A DNA stretch of 64,000 nt from Runella sp. SP2. GTDB taxonomy: Bacteria; Bacteroidota; Bacteroidia; Cytophagales; Spirosomataceae. The notes beneath the pieces are model-generated. The model did not search any database and had not been told where the DNA came from. It saw nothing but the letters and a program-made list of their open reading frames with translations. Of this stretch, positions 1 through 9,306 are shown piece after piece; position 1 is the stretch's first letter, and each line of letters begins with the position of its first letter. The stretch is taken from assembly GCF_003711225.1 (NCBI RefSeq), contig NZ_CP031030.1, positions 6,623,501-6,687,500 on the forward strand, in the 5' to 3' direction. Made by a program: the position numbers and the translations under genes.

Positions 1-1419
1 GAGCGATGTTTTCCATAGTCCTTGAAAAGTTAAGGTGCCGTTTCCCTTCAATGTTTTTCCATCAATCGAAAGTATCATTGAATCCACTTTGGTATTTTGA
101 TTGGCAGGAACAACGGGCACAGGAACGATTTCATACTTGTCTTCCGATGTCATTATCAAGGCTTCTTTGCCTTGGATGTGCGAGGTCGGAAGTCCGAAGT
201 CGATGCGGTCGTCGGTTGCGTCCAAAAATTGCCATTTTCCTTGCCACTTTACCGCCGCAATCATGTGGTTATCCACGCTCATGGAAGGATTTTCGGCATA
301 TTTGTAGGGAATGTCACGCGTTCCAATCCACACCAAATACGACGGAATACCTGCCAAATTGAGCATCGACGAAGTAAGACTGGCCATGTCTTTACAATCA
401 CCGTAGCGTTTTTGACAAACATCGTTGGCCTGACGAGGAATAAACCCGCCAAGCCCTTCTTCAAAGGCAATGTATTTGACGTGGTCTTGTACCCAATAAT
501 AAACCGACCGAATTTTCTCTACTTCGCTTTTGCCCCGCGTCAATGAATCCGTAAGGGCTTTGAGCTGCGAACTGGGCTGCTTGTTAAGGTCTTTGACCAA
601 GCTTTTGTAATAATTAAACAGCTTTTGGACGTCGCCCAATACCTCCTTCGTTTGTCCGTTGGCCGTATAACTTTCGATAAATAAAAACACTTGTGGCACA
701 TAATGGCGTAACGAAAGCGATTCCGTTTCCAGAGGCGACGCTTTTAAATTTTGTGCTTTCCACGTATAAACCGTTTTGCCATTTTGGGTTGTTTTGGCAA
801 AAACAATCCCCTTCATATCGCCGTAGGTTTTGTAGGAAACCTTGACGGAAGCGGGAAACGAAACCGAGAATTCACTGTTGATAACAGGTACATAATTCCC
901 AAAAACAAAACCCGAAAGCATATAGGGGCTTTTGACTCTTTCGGTATAGGAAACGGTGCCAATGCCTCCTTCTTTGGCGCCTGGAAAGGTGAATTTTTTA
1001 ACCTGCATATCGTCAAAAAATATTCCTCCCCCTGGGCTAGGGCGCTCGGTTTTGATGTCGGTGACGGGCGTACGATTATAGCCCGATTTTTCGGGAATGT
1101 ATGAGACCGCATCAAGGTCTTTGATTTCCTGAAAAGCTTCAGAAAAGTAAATACGTTCGTCGGCAAAAACACTGGCCCGTTTGTCCAAAAACACGCGGTC
1201 TTCTTGGTGAAACACGTCGATTTGAAGTTCCCCATTCACAACCTCGATGGCTACTTTTTCGGAGCGATTGAGGTACGCCATTTCATCATTGGGAAACTTC
1301 GCTTTCAGTTGCGACAAGTTGACCTTAGGTTGAGCCACTGCCGAAAGATGAGTGGCGAGCAGGGCAAAAAAGAAAAAATGAAACGAAACCTTGAAATTCA
1401 CCAACGCAAAGCGCATCAT
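1..1419 (-). CDS. Exported DUF3857/transglutaminase-like protein, C-terminus cut by the window edge
   Basis: An open frame of 473 codons runs off the left edge, so the end of the protein is missing. Two adjacent ATGs (1419 and 1416) can start it, followed by a hydrophobic signal peptide ending near SAVAQ. Residues 30-260 are beta-rich and resemble the DUF3857 domain. Residues about 310-410 form a transglutaminase-like core: Cys342 in GDCKDMASL, His385 in NHMIA and Asp400 in LDATD make the expected catalytic triad. Members of this architecture are usually well over 600 residues, so a C-terminal beta domain is probably lost beyond the edge. It should act in the periplasm or at the cell surface; the substrate is unknown. 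The family call is firm, the role is not. Confidence 0.85.
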   Translation of the reverse strand, partial: MMRFALVNFKVSFHFFFFALLATHLSAVAQPKVNLSQLKAKFPNDEMAYLNRSEKVAIEVVNGELQIDVFHQEDRVFLDKRASVFADERIYFSEAFQEIKDLDAVSYIPEKSGYNRTPVTDIKTERPSPGGGIFFDDMQVKKFTFPGAKEGGIGTVSYTERVKSPYMLSGFVFGNYVPVINSEFSVSFPASVKVSYKTYGDMKGIVFAKTTQNGKTVYTWKAQNLKASPLETESLSLRHYVPQVFLFIESYTANGQTKEVLGDVQKLFNYYKSLVKDLNKQPSSQLKALTDSLTRGKSEVEKIRSVYYWVQDHVKYIAFEEGLGGFIPRQANDVCQKRYGDCKDMASLTSSMLNLAGIPSYLVWIGTRDIPYKYAENPSMSVDNHMIAAVKWQGKWQFLDATDDRIDFGLPTSHIQGKEALIMTSEDKYEIVPVPVVPANQNTKVDSMILSIDGKTLKGNGTLTFQGLWKTSL

Positions 1420-1525
1420 ACGAGAAGGAATTAGTGTAGTTTCCAAATAACGGAAGGTTAGAAATAAAAGTTTTATTTTGGTGTCTTTATTGTGTTACTC
1501 ACGGGAGCACGTTTATTTTGTAACA

Positions 1526-1918
1526 ATGCCGCACGAAACTGATAAACTAACAAACTCCTCGCCCGAAGAACTAGAACAGGTGCTTCGGCTACCCAACTTG
1601 CTGCGCGATTTGTTGCTACAACTCATAAAAGACTTCCAAACGGCGCAGTTACCCTTAGAGCTCGACATCGACGAACGCTATTCGTTTGAAGAGTTGCGTG
1701 AATATTTGACCCAAAAAATAGACGAGCATTTAAAAAAAGGAGGAACACTGAAATACCTCCTAAATCGGGTTGATTTGACCGAAAAACAAATTCACCGCGC
1801 CATTCCTACGGCGATTCATGCTAGTTTACAACTACTTGCTGAATTGATTATCAAGCGAGAACTTCAAAAAGTGGTAATTCGGTATTGGTACCGACAGAGT
1901 GCTTCGAAAGAGGATTAA
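1526..1918 (+). CDS. Small cytosolic helical protein of unknown function
   Basis: 130 residues starting MPHETDKL. An in-frame start at 1478 would add a poor 16-residue extension, so I prefer the ATG at 1526. The product is acidic in the first half and rich in Leu, Glu and Lys, with predicted long helices and no signal peptide or membrane segment. It is divergent from the transglutaminase-like gene and lies upstream of the esterase gene, which has its own promoter. I do not recognise a family. Confidence 0.7.
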   Translation: MPHETDKLTNSSPEELEQVLRLPNLLRDLLLQLIKDFQTAQLPLELDIDERYSFEELREYLTQKIDEHLKKGGTLKYLLNRVDLTEKQIHRAIPTAIHASLQLLAELIIKRELQKVVIRYWYRQSASKED

Positions 1919-1928
1919 AACTGGAAAT

Positions 1929-1959
1929 TTTTAAGTTTTATCGAACATTAGTACTTTTG
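1929..1959 (+). promoter_or_regulatory. Bacteroidota-type promoter for the esterase gene
   Basis: TACTTTTG at 1952-1959 matches the TAnnTTTG -7 element, and a T-rich tetramer at 1929-1932 lies 19 bases upstream at the -33 position. Transcription would begin near 1966, giving a leader of about 28 bases before the ATG at 1994. The -33 part is weak. Confidence 0.5.
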
Positions 1960-1993
1960 TGGGTGTTAAACTGACACATTTAACCTGTGAGGA

Positions 1994-3082
1994 ATGAGTA
2001 ACCGTAATGCGTCTTTGGCGCTTGAGTTGACAACGACTGTTGACGACGAGCGTCCTGTATTTATTTCTGGTAATTTTTGTGAGTGGTATCCTGATATTGA
2101 ACGGTATCAGATGCAAAAGATAGGAGCAGGAAAGTATCATTTTCAATTTCCCCCCGATTTTCATTTTGAACAACCTCTTGAGTACAAATATACCCGCGGA
2201 GGCTGGGATCAAGTAGAGCTGGATGCCTTTGGCGAAGCCCCCCAAAATCGCCGTATTAAAGGTAAAAATACTACCCAAAAGGATTTTGTGCCCCACTGGC
2301 GTCGTAATGGCCGCGCGTTTGACGAGACGTACGTACCCACGATTCAGACCGTAGCGGAAGATTTTGAAATACCTCAGCTGGGTAAAAAGCGCCGTATTCG
2401 TATTCTTCTCCCGCACGATTACAGTACTTCTACCAAACGATACCCTGTATTGTACCTTCAAGATGGGCAGAACCTCTTTGGTGATGGTTCTATTTTTGGA
2501 AATTGGGAAATAGATAAACGCATGGCGGTACTGGCCGAGCAAAACAAAGGCGGTATCATCATTGTGGCCATTGACCACGGAGATGAAGACCGTTTGCACG
2601 AATTTGCACCCTACACGCATCCAAAATTTGGCAAAGGAGCGGGGAAAAAGTACGCAAACTTCATCGTTCGTACCCTTAAACCGTACATTGATAAAAATTA
2701 TCGTACCCGCACCGAGCGCCAATTTACGGGCATCGGCGGCAGTTCAATGGGAGGCTTAATAAGCATATATGCAGGCTTAATGTATCCCGAAACGCTAGGC
2801 CGTCTTATGATTTTTTCGCCGTCGCTTTGGGTTTCGGACAAAATCTATTTTGATTCCATCGAATTCTTTAACCCTCTGGAAACCAAAATCTACGTCTATG
2901 CAGGAGGGAAAGAAGGACGCTACATGATTCCGAGTGTAGAGCGGCTGAAAGAGGCGATTGAACGACAAGGATGGAACAACGAACGACTTCAATTTAAACT
3001 ATCGCTCGACCCCGCTGGCGAGCATACCGAAATGCGCTGGGGTAAAGAGTTTCCGAAGGCCGTGGAGTGGCTCTTTGGCTGA
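1994..3082 (+). CDS. Alpha/beta-hydrolase esterase (esterase D / enterochelin esterase-like) with N-terminal CBM48-like domain
   Basis: 362 residues without a signal peptide. Residues 1-100 resemble an early-set carbohydrate-binding domain (FISGNFCEWYPD, then LEYKYTRGGWDQVE). Residues 120-362 are a putative esterase domain: YPVLYLQDGQNLF, nucleophile elbow GSSMG with Ser251, and His344 in GEHTEMRW. This matches the Fes/esterase D family, which hydrolyses ester bonds of acylated sugars, siderophores or similar compounds; the substrate cannot be told from sequence. The gene stands alone, with its own promoter and a strong hairpin downstream at 3121-3159. Confidence 0.88.
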   Translation: MSNRNASLALELTTTVDDERPVFISGNFCEWYPDIERYQMQKIGAGKYHFQFPPDFHFEQPLEYKYTRGGWDQVELDAFGEAPQNRRIKGKNTTQKDFVPHWRRNGRAFDETYVPTIQTVAEDFEIPQLGKKRRIRILLPHDYSTSTKRYPVLYLQDGQNLFGDGSIFGNWEIDKRMAVLAEQNKGGIIIVAIDHGDEDRLHEFAPYTHPKFGKGAGKKYANFIVRTLKPYIDKNYRTRTERQFTGIGGSSMGGLISIYAGLMYPETLGRLMIFSPSLWVSDKIYFDSIEFFNPLETKIYVYAGGKEGRYMIPSVERLKEAIERQGWNNERLQFKLSLDPAGEHTEMRWGKEFPKAVEWLFG

Positions 3083-3120
3083 TAGATAGCCCATTATCAA
3101 TCATTTTGGCACTTTTATTG

Positions 3121-3159
3121 CTGTATCCAAAGAAATTTTACCCATTTCTTTGGATACAG
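3121..3159. terminator. Perfect 15-bp inverted repeat between the esterase gene and the ELWxxDGT gene
   Basis: Bases 3121-3135 (CTGTATCCAAAGAAA) pair perfectly with 3145-3159 around a nine-base loop. There is no T-run after the stem, so it is a weak intrinsic terminator at best. It may instead stabilise the esterase mRNA or act on the next gene, whose start codon is 45 bases downstream. Confidence 0.5.
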
Positions 3160-3203
3160 TGACGTATCGTTTTATGTGATACTCGAAAAACTCGGTGCCA
3201 GTA

Positions 3204-5525
3204 ATGCTAGTTGTCAGGAAAACTATTTTGTGGGGTTTGCTATTGCTGGTGAGCAGTGTATATGCGCAATATCCGCTATTGCTGAAAGATATTAACCTTC
3301 AGGCAGACCCGCTTGCTACCTCTGCCACCTTGGGAAGCGACCCGCGCTTTCTTACCAATCACAATGGAATACTTTATTTTACCGCCAAACAAAACGGCTC
3401 GACCGTGGGGCTGTGGAAATCATCGGGACGAAATGCTACTACTGCCAAAGTCTTGGATTTGCCAGGCACTGCCTATTCTCTCACGAGTGTGGGAACTTCA
3501 TTGTATTTTGTAGCTGACCAAACAGGTTATGGTTACGAACTTTGGAAATCAAACGGCACAGCCGCGGGTACGATTCGCGTGAAGGACATCAACGATGGGC
3601 CGCTGGGGAGTATGCCAAGTGGTTTGACCAATGTGAACGGAACGCTTTATTTTGTGGCAACTACCGCAGGGACAGGAAGTGAACTCTGGAAGTCGGGGGG
3701 AACAGATGCTACCACGGTCATTGTCAGAGACATTGTGACGGGGGCAGGAAGCTCGAACCCTCAACAACTGACCAACGTTAACGGAACACTCTATTTTGTG
3801 GCAAACGATGGCGTGAATGGGTACGAGCTTTGGAAAACCAACGGCACGGCGGCAGGAACTACTTTGGTCAAAGATATTAACGCAGGAATAGCAAGCTCGA
3901 ATCCTCAGTACCTCACCAACGTGAACGGAACGCTGTATTTTACGGCAACCAATGGCACTAACGGCTTTGAATTGTGGAAGTCGGACGGGACGGCTGCGGG
4001 GACGGTACAGGTACGGGATATTTGGAGTGGGTCGATGAGTGGAATGCCACATTATTTGACTGTACTCAACGGTACGCTATATTTTGCGGCCAACGATGGA
4101 CAAACGGGAATAGAACTCTGGAAGTCGAACGGGACGGCAGCGGGGACAGTTCTTGCCGTAGATATTCAAACAGGCAGTGGAAGCAGTGACCCTCGAAACC
4201 TCAAAGCGCTCAACGGGCTGCTCTATTTTTCGGCCACCAACGGAGAGGCAGGACAAGAGCTTTGGCGCTCGGACGGCACAGCGGCTGGGACAAAAATGGT
4301 GAAGAACATTCGCGTCGGTGGAGAAGGTTCTAACAGTACACCGTCGATGTTTAACCTCCGAAAAGGCATTGTGTATTTTACCGCTTACGATGATTTTGCG
4401 GGAAGAGAACTTTGGCAAACCGATGGTACCGAAACGGCCACCAATGTATTGGAGTTATATTCGGGAACAACTGGAAGTGGAATAAGCAACCTTACCGTAC
4501 TGGGTGATACCCTGTTTTTTACGGCAGATGATGGCAAAAAAGGGAGTGAAATCTGGAAAATAGAAGCCTGTATGCCGCTGCGAATGGCATCGGATACTAC
4601 AATTTGTCACACAGGGCCGTTGTCATTGCCTGCCCAAGTCGCAAACTATGGCAGCTTTACTACACCAATTTGGCGAAAAGGCTCATACGATGGCCCGATT
4701 GTGACGAACCCTACTAACGTGCGATTGGACAGCACTGTCACCACGTTTTATCTTGAAGCACAATACACAACGGGTTGTACAAGTACAGCTAAAATTACCA
4801 TTCGGACTAGAACCCTACCCGAGAGTGTCGGGAGTATTCGGGTGTTGTTGGAAGGAGCTTATCGGAATGGCGTAGGTTCGATGACAACGACCCTCAACCA
4901 GCAGGGGTTACTGCCAGGACAAACGCCCGTAAATCCACTTGCCACTAGAACGCCAGCGGGACAACCATACGCGGGTGCGCCCTGGTATTATATGGGCAAC
5001 GAAACGGTAGCTACTTATGACCCGTCGGTTACAGATTGGGTATTGGTTTCGCTACGAACCGATCCTGCCAATCCTGCTACGACGGTTTTTAAAGCGGCCG
5101 CCTTACTTCAAAATGATGGCTTAGTGCCTAGTATTCAAGGATGCCCGAGTCGATTAAAGGAATACACGGATTATTACGTGGCGGTCGAACACCGTAATCA
5201 CCTGCCGATTGTGGCGGCCACTCCTACGCTTTTTGTAAACGGAGGGTTTTTCTATGATTTTGGTATTAATCAATCCTACATTCCTGCCAATGCCCCAGCA
5301 ATTGGGCAAAAGTGGCAGGATACCCGCTACATGATGTATGCAGGCGATATCGTCAAGGGTGCAAGTGCAGAAATAAACGCAAATGATATGACAGTTTGGA
5401 TACAGACCAATGGTACGTTTGGGAAATATTTGGCAGGAGACATTAACCTCGACGGCGAAGTGAATGCACTTGACAGGATTTTGTGGACAATTAATAACGG
5501 TTTGTTTTCGGGGGTAAGGTTTTAA
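3204..5525 (+). CDS. Secreted ELWxxDGT-repeat protein with dockerin-like C-terminus
   Basis: 773 residues from the ATG at 3204; a GTG nine bases earlier is also in frame. A signal peptide ends at VYAQ. Residues 25-455 carry about nine units of the ELWxxDGTxxGT type (for example ELWKSDGTAAGT), each about 49 residues, probably building a beta-propeller-like fold. They are followed by a beta-rich region and a last segment GDINLDGEVNALDRILW, which has the DxNxDGxVNxxD calcium-loop pattern of dockerin-like or EF-hand motifs. Such proteins are surface or extracellular in Bacteroidota; no catalytic site is visible. The next gene starts 9 bases downstream, so the two are probably co-transcribed. Confidence 0.85.
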   Translation: MLVVRKTILWGLLLLVSSVYAQYPLLLKDINLQADPLATSATLGSDPRFLTNHNGILYFTAKQNGSTVGLWKSSGRNATTAKVLDLPGTAYSLTSVGTSLYFVADQTGYGYELWKSNGTAAGTIRVKDINDGPLGSMPSGLTNVNGTLYFVATTAGTGSELWKSGGTDATTVIVRDIVTGAGSSNPQQLTNVNGTLYFVANDGVNGYELWKTNGTAAGTTLVKDINAGIASSNPQYLTNVNGTLYFTATNGTNGFELWKSDGTAAGTVQVRDIWSGSMSGMPHYLTVLNGTLYFAANDGQTGIELWKSNGTAAGTVLAVDIQTGSGSSDPRNLKALNGLLYFSATNGEAGQELWRSDGTAAGTKMVKNIRVGGEGSNSTPSMFNLRKGIVYFTAYDDFAGRELWQTDGTETATNVLELYSGTTGSGISNLTVLGDTLFFTADDGKKGSEIWKIEACMPLRMASDTTICHTGPLSLPAQVANYGSFTTPIWRKGSYDGPIVTNPTNVRLDSTVTTFYLEAQYTTGCTSTAKITIRTRTLPESVGSIRVLLEGAYRNGVGSMTTTLNQQGLLPGQTPVNPLATRTPAGQPYAGAPWYYMGNETVATYDPSVTDWVLVSLRTDPANPATTVFKAAALLQNDGLVPSIQGCPSRLKEYTDYYVAVEHRNHLPIVAATPTLFVNGGFFYDFGINQSYIPANAPAIGQKWQDTRYMMYAGDIVKGASAEINANDMTVWIQTNGTFGKYLAGDINLDGEVNALDRILWTINNGLFSGVRF

Positions 5526-5534
5526 TTTGAAGAA

Positions 5535-7472
5535 ATGATGAAGCGTTGTTTTGGGATATTGTTGTTGATAATGGGACTTTTTAGAAATGCCAACGCGCAG
5601 GGCATTCCTAAAGAAGTACTGTACGAACCCGACGAAGGGGGCTATCCGCAAGGCTACACGCCCAATGCAAAACTGGGCACTTTTGATTTATCAAGTACTG
5701 CCGCAAATGAGCCGTTTCGACACTTGTTAAAGCTCTTTGAAGCCCAAAAAGTAGTTTGGGACGACGTAACGGACTTTCGGGATTATGGCTTTAAAGCGTT
5801 TTTTGGCGGAGTAGGCGAGGGCAAACCCAAAGAAAATCGGTACGCGGATATTAATGAAGGTATTTTTCGGGATGCTTTTACGGTGCAGGGTGTAAGTTTT
5901 GGGAAAAATCCAGTGTATGTGCCTGACCCAAATCGCTTACTTTCGGCGCAGGGAAAGAATTATCGCTGTTTTAATGCGCCTTTTTTGTCGGTGACGATTG
6001 AAAATGTGGACGAAGCGGGAAAATGGAATCCTTTTTTGCTGACCGAATACGAACTCGACCGCCGAGCCAAGTACGCAGGTGATGGGCGAATGGGCTTTCT
6101 GCGCTGGGACATCGAGACATTTTCTAATGCCGAGTGGCTGTCTATTTTACGGGGGCGACAAGTGTGGGAAAATGGGAAATACCGCCATGCCTTCAACGGT
6201 GGTACCGACCCTACTTACAAAAATTGGGACGATCAACAGTTTTTTGACCACGTTCAGCACCGCTGGAGTTATGTTTTTACGGAGTTGTTTTACAAAACAA
6301 AACTCTACAGCAACGGCGCAAAAATTTGGCAGTACGGAGCAGGCCCCATCAACCAAATGGATCCGTTTATCTTCCCTCAGTTTGATGACAACGGCAATAT
6401 TCACTCAAATTGGGGTGTACCCAACAATCCCATTTGGAAGCTCAAAAACAAATTTAACAATCGTGCTGTCAATGAGGAACTTAACTACATGGAAGCGTGG
6501 GATTTTGTGCAGCAATTTGCCATGTGGGCAGTTCTTCAGTATGATTCAAACGTCAATTATTGGGTCAATACCGACATTATTCGGCTGAAAGAAACCCCCA
6601 AAACCAACGTAACAGCGGGCGTTCCTACGCGCTACCACATCGTTGACATTGGAGCCGACCCCAATACGCCTTTGCGGAATCGGCGGGTGCGGGTGTCGTT
6701 GCACGCCCAAGATGGCAGCCTGCGCAACGCCGATAAAACCTATCGTATTACGTTTCAACATTGGCGGGGTTTTACCGAAATAGATATTCCTGCGGGTAGT
6801 AACAGCGTTGAATTAACGACTACTTCGCCTGAACTGGTTTGGCAAACCGACGACCATTTCTTGTTGCTCATTTGGAGTACCATCTACTGCGCCCGTTATC
6901 AAGAACCGACCAAACTGGGCTTTTTAAACTGGGAGCCTACGCCGCGTACGTACAACTTTAGCCCTTATTCATTGGCCACAACCGATATTTTTGAACAGCG
7001 CGTTTATGATGCAATGGTTGGTTTTGCAAACCTTCAAAATTACGGAGTGGTAAACTGGGAAGCGAACACCGTTGGGAAGGTGAACCCGATGGTACGTGAG
7101 AGTATCATTTTAGCCCAAAAGAAGATAGCGCCTTATAAAAACCATATTGAAAATCAGTCACTTGTCCATGTAGATGTGAGTATTGACGGCGGACAAACGT
7201 GGATAACGGGTGGGTACCCGCAAACACCTTTTGAAGCGCATTACAATGGCTGGTGGATGGGTGGTTTTTACCAAAACAATCAGCCTTATCCGATGGTGTT
7301 TGGATCGTATAATGCTCAGCAACGGACGTTTTTATTTACCCATCTCTCAGGCCGACTTCCTACGGGAACGTTGGGTTATAAAGTACGCGTGAAAATCCCC
7401 AATACTTCGACTTCATACACGTTTGATATGTCTTCCACGCGTGAGTTGGGGTATTCGCTCTTTAAGATTTAA
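5535..7472 (+). CDS. Large exported protein of unknown function
   Basis: 645 residues with a signal peptide (MMKRCFGILLLIMG, cleavage near ANAQ). The mature part is rich in Trp, Tyr, Phe and Asn, as in extracellular carbohydrate-binding or structural proteins. A C-terminal part around residues 535-645 (VDVSIDGGQTWITGG, then a tail with SYTFDMSSTRELGY) looks like an Ig-like domain. I do not recognise a family and see no catalytic motif. It follows the ELWxxDGT gene by 9 bases, so a shared surface role is likely but unproven. Confidence 0.75.
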   Translation: MMKRCFGILLLIMGLFRNANAQGIPKEVLYEPDEGGYPQGYTPNAKLGTFDLSSTAANEPFRHLLKLFEAQKVVWDDVTDFRDYGFKAFFGGVGEGKPKENRYADINEGIFRDAFTVQGVSFGKNPVYVPDPNRLLSAQGKNYRCFNAPFLSVTIENVDEAGKWNPFLLTEYELDRRAKYAGDGRMGFLRWDIETFSNAEWLSILRGRQVWENGKYRHAFNGGTDPTYKNWDDQQFFDHVQHRWSYVFTELFYKTKLYSNGAKIWQYGAGPINQMDPFIFPQFDDNGNIHSNWGVPNNPIWKLKNKFNNRAVNEELNYMEAWDFVQQFAMWAVLQYDSNVNYWVNTDIIRLKETPKTNVTAGVPTRYHIVDIGADPNTPLRNRRVRVSLHAQDGSLRNADKTYRITFQHWRGFTEIDIPAGSNSVELTTTSPELVWQTDDHFLLLIWSTIYCARYQEPTKLGFLNWEPTPRTYNFSPYSLATTDIFEQRVYDAMVGFANLQNYGVVNWEANTVGKVNPMVRESIILAQKKIAPYKNHIENQSLVHVDVSIDGGQTWITGGYPQTPFEAHYNGWWMGGFYQNNQPYPMVFGSYNAQQRTFLFTHLSGRLPTGTLGYKVRVKIPNTSTSYTFDMSSTRELGYSLFKI

Positions 7473-7481
7473 AAGCCGTGC

Positions 7482-7573
7482 AAGTTGTGCTGAGGGTTGC
7501 TTACAACCCGACCTTACTGCGAATTTAAGTTGTGCTAAGGGCTGCTCACAACCCGACTAAATCGCTGAATTTA
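7482..7573. repeat. Two tandem copies of a ~46-bp hairpin-forming repeat
   Basis: Copy 1 (7482-7527) and copy 2 (7527-7573) both read AAGTTGTGCT(g/a)AGGG, then GCT, then ACAACCCGAC and end in GAATTTA. Each can fold through GTTGT/ACAAC, and copy 1 also through GGGTTG/CAACCC. They fill the gap between two convergent genes, and copy 2 runs into the stop codon of the gene at 7571. They may serve as transcription stop or REP-like elements. Confidence 0.6.
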
Positions 7574-8323
7574 TTTCAAAAGCGTAGCGTCAATGGCCTT
7601 CCAATCAATGCCTTTCACAATTTCGCGGGCGATTTCGACAGGGGCGGTGATGGTCACGACTAGATTTTCTACCAGTTTGCCGCCTTTTCTAAACTGCGGT
7701 TGGTAGCGCGTATCTTGGCCTCTCTGAAGAGGCTTGGTATTCCAGCCACCCAATAAAATCACCGTTTCTTGGCGACCTGTCGCTCCTTTTAAATCGGGTT
7801 TTAGCAATACTTCAAGCGCAAGGGTAGCACCTGAGACGTTGATAACCTGAGATGACTGCACCAAGCGTGCGCTTTCAGTATCTTGCAATCGGTAATTACC
7901 GAGGTTCATTTCTACGCTTACGGAATAAGTATCTTGAGCGCGCTGGGCGATGGCTTGTGGGTTTTCGGTGTACATCGTGTCGCGGTGAACGTACAACGAA
8001 GGCAGGGTCGAAGTGGCAGGTTTCATCGAATCAACCACCGCTTTTCGCGCCGAAGCAATGTCGGCTCGCTCCATGATGAGGTCGTATCGGTCGGTACAAA
8101 GGTGTACAAATCCGCCCCATTCTGAGGTGACTTCCAACGCTCCCATCGAATGTTTTTCGTCAAAAGTCTTCCAATTTCCCTGCGGTGTTTTGGTCGTAAA
8201 CTGTCGTTGGAGTTCTTTCACGACCCGTTCGTAAGCGGCATTTTCTTGGGCAGTCGCTGGGCGGCATTGCGCCTGAATCCAAAGGGGAAGTGAAAGGAAA
8301 AGAATACTAAATAAGAGCTTCAT
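7571..8323 (-). CDS. Exported protein of unknown function
   Basis: 250 residues with a signal peptide (MKLLFSILFLSLPLW, cleavage near IQAQ). The mature part has alternating helix and beta segments and no cysteine-based or enzymatic motif that I recognise. It has one Cys just after the cleavage site (QCRPAT) that does not make a good lipobox. It is divergent from the beta-barrel gene starting at 8480. A single-gene unit. Confidence 0.72.
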   Translation of the reverse strand: MKLLFSILFLSLPLWIQAQCRPATAQENAAYERVVKELQRQFTTKTPQGNWKTFDEKHSMGALEVTSEWGGFVHLCTDRYDLIMERADIASARKAVVDSMKPATSTLPSLYVHRDTMYTENPQAIAQRAQDTYSVSVEMNLGNYRLQDTESARLVQSSQVINVSGATLALEVLLKPDLKGATGRQETVILLGGWNTKPLQRGQDTRYQPQFRKGGKLVENLVVTITAPVEIAREIVKGIDWKAIDATLLK

Positions 8324-8479
8324 TGTGGTTGTGTTGTCGGTTATTCAAAGTTACACTAAAAAACTGTTCTGACCTCAAACTTGTGCTTTTTCGCCACAAA
8401 TCGCCCCAATTTGGCCACAAACTGTTGATAGCTTATCGCAGAAGTTGTTGGTTTGTTGCCATTAAAACCTATAACAACC

Positions 8480-9301
8480 ATGAAAACATTTTCTTTATTC
8501 ATCTTTCTTTTAGTGGGCTACGCCCAAACTTCGTTGGCCCAAAAAGACTCAGTCGTCATTCCTGACCCTGACGAGTACGATTGGAGTACGCATCTTTATT
8601 TGGGAGCGCCATACATCAACATGAGTATTGGTAATTATGCCCAGCTTAAAAACGCACTTAATCGGCAAGGGATTGATTTTGGTAGGTTTCAGGCCAACTC
8701 TATGGCGTCCTATGGTTTTGGAATTCAACGGCAACGCGTCAAAATAGGGCTAGAGATACTGTATGGGTTTAACAGCTCATATACGAGTAAGAAAACAGCT
8801 ACGCAAACACGGCTAGGTTTTCAAGCATGGAGCGTTACGGTGGGCTACGGGCTTGTCCGTCAGCGCAATCGGCAGTGGTTTTTAAACGCAGGAATAGGGT
8901 CTCAAGAAACGCGAGTAAACGTTTACAAAACGGGTACGGCGAGTTCTGCACCAACGGTTTCGTTTGATAATTTGCTTAACTCTCCGACGGTAGGGTATTC
9001 ACCCACTTTACTCCATCAAAATACATTTCTTGAACTTTCGCTGGAACATACGTTTCGGCCTAAGCGCCCTGTTTCATTCAATCCTGTCGTGAAGTTTGGG
9101 TATAGGTACGGTCTAAAACCAAAGAGTTGGGGCAGTGATGCCAATATTTCGTTCCAAAATGCACCTGCGGATCGGCTAAACCAGTTTTTTGTACAGAGTA
9201 TTTTTGTGATGAGTAAAAACCATAAAAAACTCACCCCTGCCGAGAAAGAGGCACGTCGTAAAAATAGAGAAGCGAATACTTGGGGACTTAATCCGCAATA
9301 A
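8480..9301 (+). CDS. Exported, probable outer-membrane beta-barrel protein
   Basis: 273 residues from the ATG at 8480; the longer frame opening at 8453 uses a TTG and adds nothing. The signal peptide MKTFSLFIFLLVGYAQ is cleaved near SLAQ. The mature protein has repeated amphipathic strands (LGFQAWSVTVGYGLV, PVVKFGYRYGLKP) typical of small barrels, then a charged tail KKLTPAEKEARRKNRE. It is the first gene of a three-gene unit with the DUF2846-like gene 5 bases downstream and the LytS-type kinase, so it may belong to the same envelope sensing module. Confidence 0.7.
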   Translation: MKTFSLFIFLLVGYAQTSLAQKDSVVIPDPDEYDWSTHLYLGAPYINMSIGNYAQLKNALNRQGIDFGRFQANSMASYGFGIQRQRVKIGLEILYGFNSSYTSKKTATQTRLGFQAWSVTVGYGLVRQRNRQWFLNAGIGSQETRVNVYKTGTASSAPTVSFDNLLNSPTVGYSPTLLHQNTFLELSLEHTFRPKRPVSFNPVVKFGYRYGLKPKSWGSDANISFQNAPADRLNQFFVQSIFVMSKNHKKLTPAEKEARRKNREANTWGLNPQ

Positions 9302-9306
9302 AAGCC

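Noticed and set aside
813-1235. 140-codon minus-strand frame
   Set aside because: It is out of frame with the transglutaminase-like gene that covers the whole 1-1419 region and has a complete catalytic triad.
1931-2722. Open frame of 263 codons on the minus strand
   Set aside because: It is antisense to the esterase gene, whose catalytic motifs are intact; the composition of the antisense product is not protein-like.
3549-4418. Long minus-strand frames within the ELWxxDGT gene
   Set aside because: They arise from the repeated codons of the forward gene and show no domain or start context of their own.
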